DNA of 8,363 nucleotides from Candidatus Oleimmundimicrobium americanum (GTDB taxonomy: Bacteria; Actinomycetota; Aquicultoria; UBA3085; Oleimmundimicrobiaceae): assembly GCA_002366545.1 (NCBI GenBank), contig DFBH01000044.1:1-8363 (forward strand), given 5' to 3'. This document shows positions 4,918 to 8,363 of this stretch, piece by piece (position 1 is the first letter of the stretch; each line of letters starts with the position of its first letter). Made by a program: the position numbers and the translations under genes. A model generated the notes under the pieces. The model was not told where the DNA came from and ran no database searches. It saw only the letters and a list, made by a program, of their open reading frames with translations.

Positions 4918-5898
4918 ATGGATAAAATCGACAAGCAATTATTAGATATCATTCAATCCGGCTTTCCAATAGTTGAAAGGCCATTTCAGGCACTTGCAAA
5001 AGAGCTCAGTTTAACGGAAGAAGAAGTTATCTTTCGTCTTAGTAGGTTAAAAAGGGAGAAAATTATCCGGCGCATCGGCGCCATTTTTAATTCCAAAAGC
5101 TTAGGTTATGTGAGCACGCTTTTGGCGATGAAGATTCCCGAGCAACGGATTAAAGAAGTTGCAAATATAATTAACGGTTATAACGGTGTAACTCACAACT
5201 ATCTTCGAAACTATGATTACAATTTATGGTTTACCTTAACGGCTTCGTCCGAAAAAAAACTTCATTCGATAATTGAAGAAATTAAGAACAGAACAGGGAT
5301 TTCCGACTTGCTTTATCTCCCTGCAACCAGGCTTTTTAAGATAGGAGTAAAGTTCGATTTGGGGCAGTCGTCAGGCGGCAGGCGGTCGACAGTTCAAAAA
5401 TTGGAAACCGGAACTCAAAAACGGAAATTTACCGAAAGGGAAATAAATTTAATTAAGCAAATTCAGGATGATATATCTTTATGTATTCGACCTTTTAAGG
5501 AAATAGCTGATAAAATTGATGTATCGGAAAAAGATATTATTAAAAAGATTGATGGATGGGAAAAAACGGGTGTTATTAGGCGCTTCGGGGCCATTTTAAG
5601 ACACAAAAAGGTAGGCTTTAAATTCAATGCCATGGGAGCATGGATTGTTCCCAAAGAAAAAGCGGATGAGTTGGGAATGATTATGGCTTCATTTAAAGAA
5701 GTTAGTCATTGTTACGAGCGCCCGACTTACCCGGGGTGGCCCTACAATTTATTTACCATGATTCACGGAAAAAGCCGGAAGGATTGTGAAGAAGTAGCCG
5801 ATAATATATCTAAAGTTACGGACATCGATAATTATAGGTTGTTATATAGTACAAAAGAGTTTAAAAAGGTAAGCATGAAGTATTTTGTCGAAAATTAG
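4918..5898 (+). CDS. ahbAB: AhbA-AhbB fusion, siroheme decarboxylase
   Basis: A 326-residue protein made of two Lrp/AsnC-like halves, each with a winged-helix domain followed by a sensor-like domain. By family knowledge AhbA and AhbB form a heterodimer that decarboxylates siroheme to 12,18-didecarboxysiroheme. They are descended from regulators but act as enzymes. The first half spans about 1-147 and has RRIGAIFN (51-58) and THNYLRNYDYNLWF (92-105). The second spans about 170-326 and has RRFGAILRHK (221-230) and SHCYERPTYPGWPYNLF (263-279). These histidine- and arginine-containing motifs are typical of the AhbA/AhbB/NirDLGH group. Fused NirDL proteins are known, so fusion is not unprecedented. 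I have not assigned which half is A and which B. The linker (about 149-168) is encoded partly by repeat-like DNA. The start is the ATG at 4918, with GGAGG at 4903-4907. hemL follows after 37 bases. Confidence 0.9.
   Translation: MDKIDKQLLDIIQSGFPIVERPFQALAKELSLTEEEVIFRLSRLKREKIIRRIGAIFNSKSLGYVSTLLAMKIPEQRIKEVANIINGYNGVTHNYLRNYDYNLWFTLTASSEKKLHSIIEEIKNRTGISDLLYLPATRLFKIGVKFDLGQSSGGRRSTVQKLETGTQKRKFTEREINLIKQIQDDISLCIRPFKEIADKIDVSEKDIIKKIDGWEKTGVIRRFGAILRHKKVGFKFNAMGAWIVPKEKADELGMIMASFKEVSHCYERPTYPGWPYNLFTMIHGKSRKDCEEVADNISKVTDIDNYRLLYSTKEFKKVSMKYFVEN
5361..5395. repeat. Heptamer-periodic tract encoding the AhbA-AhbB linker
   Basis: A GC-rich run in an AT-rich gene, divisible into five 7-base units such as TCGTCAG, GCGGCAG and GCGGTCG. 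It codes for about residues 148-160 (LGQSSGGRRSTVQ), a low-complexity linker between the two domains. The match to the other repeats is in period and style, not exact sequence, so this is less certain than the ahbD case. Confidence 0.5.
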
Positions 5899-5935
5899 CA
5901 GAAAATAATTTATTTGTTTAAGAGGTGAATGTGGT

Positions 5936-7231
5936 TTGAATACTGAGATTTCCAGAAGATTTTTTGAGAGTGCCAAAAAATATATTCCGGGTGGCGTAAA
6001 TAGTCCGGTCAGGGCGTTTAAATCTGTAAAAATGGAGCCGCTTTTTATTTCGAGAGGCAAGGGCTCTAAGATATATGATGTTGATGGAAATGAGTTTATC
6101 GATTACGTTTGCTCCTGGGGGCCGCTAATCTTAGGTCATGTGCCTCAAGGAGTTTTAGGCGAGGTTGAAGAGGTTTTAGAAAGAGGCTCCAGTTTTGGGG
6201 CTCCGACCGAGTTGGAAGTTGAAATGGCAAGACAAGTTGTGGAAGCTGTTCCTTCCATCGACGAGGTCAGGATGGTAAGTTCCGGCACAGAAGCCGTTAT
6301 GAGCGTTATAAGATTGGCCAGAGGTTATACGGGCCGAAATAAAATTATAAAATTTGATGGTTGTTACCATGGTCATTCAGATAGCATGCTTGTTGCCGCC
6401 GGTTCAGGAGTTGCCACGCTCGGAATTCCGGGGAGTCCCGGGATTACTGAGGGAGCGGCCGAAGATACAATTATTTTGAACTACAATGATCTTGAATCAG
6501 TTGAGGACGTTATAAAAAAACGACATGAGGAAATAGCTTGCGTAATATTGGAGCCAATTGCAGCTAACATGGGTGTTATCCCTCCCAAACCCGAATTTCT
6601 TGAAGGTTTAAGAAAGATAACGAAAGAATACGGCATCTTGCTTATCTTCGATGAGGTTATCACCGGTTTTCGCGTATCTTACGGCGGGGCTCAAGAGTTC
6701 TTTGGAGTTACCCCGGATTTAACTTGTTTGGGCAAAATTATTGGCGGTGGGTTTCCGGTGGGAGCTTTCGGCGGCAGAAAAGAGATTATGCAGCATCTTG
6801 CGCCGGTGGGACCGGTCTACCAGGCGGGAACACTTTCCGGCAATCCGGTGGCGATGGCAGCGGGGCTTGCTACACTTAAAATTCTTGCTAAACGTGATAT
6901 TTACAAGAAAATTGAGAAAAAAGCGGCAAAATTGTCAGAAGGGCTTAAAAAAGCGGCCCAAGATGTAGGCGTTGATGTTTACTGTACCAGGGTGGGCTCA
7001 ATTAGTTGTATGTTCTTTACCGATACAGAGGTAGTTGATTATAAAACTGCTAAGAACTCAAATACCGAAAAATATGCCCTTTACTTTAAAAGTATGCTTG
7101 AAAATGGAATTTATCTTGCGCCATCTCAGTTTGAGGCGTGTTTTGTTTCCGCGGCTCACAGCGATGAAGATATTGAGAGAACGGTGGAAGCCGCAAGACT
7201 TTCGTTTAAGTGTTTGGAAAAAGAAATTTAG
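5936..7231 (+). CDS. hemL: HemL, glutamate-1-semialdehyde 2,1-aminomutase
   Basis: A 431-residue PLP-dependent class III aminotransferase-fold enzyme of full family length. It isomerises glutamate-1-semialdehyde to 5-aminolevulinate, the last step of the C5 pathway. Visible hallmarks are the N terminus IPGGVNSPVRAF (17-28), the phosphate-binding SSGTEAVMS (115-123), DGCYHGHSD (141-149), IFDEVITGFR with D239 for the pyridine nitrogen, and the Schiff-base lysine K267 in LGKIIGGGFPVGAFGG. The start is a TTG at 5936: it gives the expected N terminus (MNTEISRRFFESAKKYIPGG), and GAGGTG (5922-5927) lies 8 bases upstream. An ATG at 5929 is in another frame and stops at once. The 37-base gap after ahbAB suggests co-transcription. 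HemA, the partner supplying the semialdehyde, is not in the window. Confidence 0.97.
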   Translation: MNTEISRRFFESAKKYIPGGVNSPVRAFKSVKMEPLFISRGKGSKIYDVDGNEFIDYVCSWGPLILGHVPQGVLGEVEEVLERGSSFGAPTELEVEMARQVVEAVPSIDEVRMVSSGTEAVMSVIRLARGYTGRNKIIKFDGCYHGHSDSMLVAAGSGVATLGIPGSPGITEGAAEDTIILNYNDLESVEDVIKKRHEEIACVILEPIAANMGVIPPKPEFLEGLRKITKEYGILLIFDEVITGFRVSYGGAQEFFGVTPDLTCLGKIIGGGFPVGAFGGRKEIMQHLAPVGPVYQAGTLSGNPVAMAAGLATLKILAKRDIYKKIEKKAAKLSEGLKKAAQDVGVDVYCTRVGSISCMFFTDTEVVDYKTAKNSNTEKYALYFKSMLENGIYLAPSQFEACFVSAAHSDEDIERTVEAARLSFKCLEKEI

Positions 7232-7270
7232 TTTAAGGTCGAGCAGTTGATTTTTACCCGAGGAGGGAAA

Positions 7271-8335
7271 ATGAAGGGCTTAATACTAAGCGGAGGGACA
7301 GGAACAAGACTTAGGCCAATTACCTATACCAGCGCAAAGCAGCTCGTCCCCGTGGCAAACAAACCCATTCTTTTTTATGCGATAGAAGCCATTCGAGATG
7401 CGAATATAACAGATATTGGCATAATAATTGGCGATACAGGCGAAGAGGTGAAGTTGGCTGTCGGGGATGGTAGTAAGTGGGGAGTAAATATAACGTATAT
7501 TCCGCAAGAGGCTCCCTTGGGGCTGGCTCACGCCGTTAAAATCGCTCACGATTTTATAAAAGACGACGATTTTGTCATGTACTTAGGGGATAACTTGATT
7601 AAGGATGGTATTAATGGTCTCGTAGAAGAATTTAAACAGACCAATTGCAATTGCCAAATTTTATTATCTCACGTAAAGGAGCCTCAACATTTTGGCGTGG
7701 CGGAGCTATCTGACGGCAAAGTGGTCTGCTTGGTGGAAAAACCAAAGGAGCCAAAGAGTGACTTGGCGTTGGTTGGGGTCTATATGTTCGATAAGAGTAT
7801 TTTTGAGGCAGTAAATGTCATCAAGCCGTCCCGGAGAAATGAGCTTGAGATAACCGACGCCATTCAGTATTTAATCGATAAAAGATACGTTGTACATCCT
7901 CACATAATTGACGGTTGGTGGAAAGATACCGGAAGATTGGAAGATTTATTGGAAGCTAACCGAATTATGTTAAAACTTATTGAGAGAAGAATCGATGGTG
8001 ATGTGGATGATATATCGCAGGTTTTGGGCAAGGTTGTGGTGGAAGAAGGGGCGGTCATAAAGGAAAGCACAATTCGAGGTCCCGCCATAATTGGGCACAG
8101 CACTAAAATAATTAATTCGTACATTGGTCCCTTCACCTCTGTCCATGATAGTGTATTAATTAAAAGCAGTGAAATTGAACACAGCATAATTTTGGCAGAT
8201 TGCGTAATCAATGATATAGGCAGTCGTATGGAAGACACTCTTTTGGGAAGAAATGTGAAGGTTTACAGGAGCAATACAAAACCTAAGGCATATAGGCTTA
8301 TGGTTGGAGATAACAGCGAGATAGAGGTCATCTAG
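7271..8335 (+). CDS. Long-form glucose-1-phosphate thymidylyltransferase-like nucleotidyltransferase
   Basis: A 354-residue protein with an N-terminal sugar-nucleotidyltransferase domain: GGTGTRLRP (8-16), K23 in the signature region, LGDN (105-108) and EKP (156-158). A C-terminal part (about 245-350) has the periodic hydrophobic pattern of a left-handed beta helix, as in long-form RmlA proteins. Such enzymes make dTDP-glucose (or UDP-glucose) from glucose-1-phosphate for surface polysaccharide or antibiotic-type sugars. Nucleotide preference cannot be read from sequence here, so I give no symbol. I chose the ATG at 7271 with AGGAGG at 7261-7266; an in-frame TTG at 7247 precedes that signal and is unlikely. 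It follows hemL by 39 bases and may share its transcript, although the functions are unrelated. A heptamer repeat starts right after its stop. Confidence 0.9.
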   Translation: MKGLILSGGTGTRLRPITYTSAKQLVPVANKPILFYAIEAIRDANITDIGIIIGDTGEEVKLAVGDGSKWGVNITYIPQEAPLGLAHAVKIAHDFIKDDDFVMYLGDNLIKDGINGLVEEFKQTNCNCQILLSHVKEPQHFGVAELSDGKVVCLVEKPKEPKSDLALVGVYMFDKSIFEAVNVIKPSRRNELEITDAIQYLIDKRYVVHPHIIDGWWKDTGRLEDLLEANRIMLKLIERRIDGDVDDISQVLGKVVVEEGAVIKESTIRGPAIIGHSTKIINSYIGPFTSVHDSVLIKSSEIEHSIILADCVINDIGSRMEDTLLGRNVKVYRSNTKPKAYRLMVGDNSEIEVI

Positions 8336-8337
8336 AG

Positions 8338-8363
8338 TATAGCTGATAGCAGATAGCGGAGAG
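8338..8363. repeat. Heptamer repeat after the nucleotidyltransferase gene, cut by the window end
   Basis: Starts just after the stop codon with GATAGCA-type units at a 7-base step, like the array at 4606-4650. The array runs off the window, so its length is unknown. Confidence 0.6.

Noticed and set aside
4918..5898. Lrp/AsnC-type transcription regulator
   Set aside because: The two-domain fusion, the specific motifs near residues 92-105 and 263-279, and the position among ahb genes fit siroheme decarboxylase better.
6741..7250. Two short plus-strand frames within hemL
   Set aside because: They are alternate-frame readings of hemL, which is intact with all active-site residues.
7900..8238. 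Minus-strand open frame of 112 codons
   Set aside because: It is fully inside the well-supported nucleotidyltransferase gene on the other strand and has no family signature.

Overview
The window looks like a stretch of chromosome from an anaerobic, probably uncultured bacterium of moderately low GC content. It carries most of a dedicated set of genes for the siroheme-dependent (Ahb) heme pathway. That pathway is known from sulfate reducers, methanogenic archaea and several anaerobic bacterial lineages. Clear bacterial Shine-Dalgarno sequences, a standalone four-helix-bundle (S23/IVP-type) gene and a TTG-started hemL argue for a bacterium. I cannot place it in a phylum from sequence alone.

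Layout, all genes on the + strand: a four-helix-bundle protein gene (81-443); ahbC (510-1694); a repeat-rich spacer holding tRNA-Ala(CGC) (1912-1986) and a palindromic MITE/REP-like element (2108-2236); a 63-residue single-span membrane protein (2277-2468); hemB (2481-3452); ahbD (3493-4608); a 309-base repeat-rich spacer; a fused ahbA-ahbB gene (4918-5898); hemL (5936-7231); and a long-form glucose-1-phosphate nucleotidyltransferase (7271-8335).

How the genes fit together: HemL and HemB act early in tetrapyrrole synthesis (glutamate-1-semialdehyde to 5-aminolevulinate to porphobilinogen). The AhbA-AhbB fusion would decarboxylate siroheme to didecarboxysiroheme. AhbC would remove the two acetate side chains to give Fe-coproporphyrin III, and AhbD would convert two propionates to vinyl groups to give heme b. 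The genes linking porphobilinogen to siroheme, and hemA, are not in the window.

The most unusual feature is a pervasive class of degenerate repeats with a 7-base period, of the GGNNGCT or GATAGCA type. They fill most spacers, bracket the four-helix-bundle gene in inverted orientation, supply the likely Shine-Dalgarno sequences of ahbC and ahbAB, and have entered coding sequence: codons 11-22 of ahbD and the linker between the two halves of AhbAB. AT-rich tracts around the tRNA can be read with the same period. I regard this repeat class, and its possible link to the four-helix-bundle gene, as the best candidate for something undescribed here.
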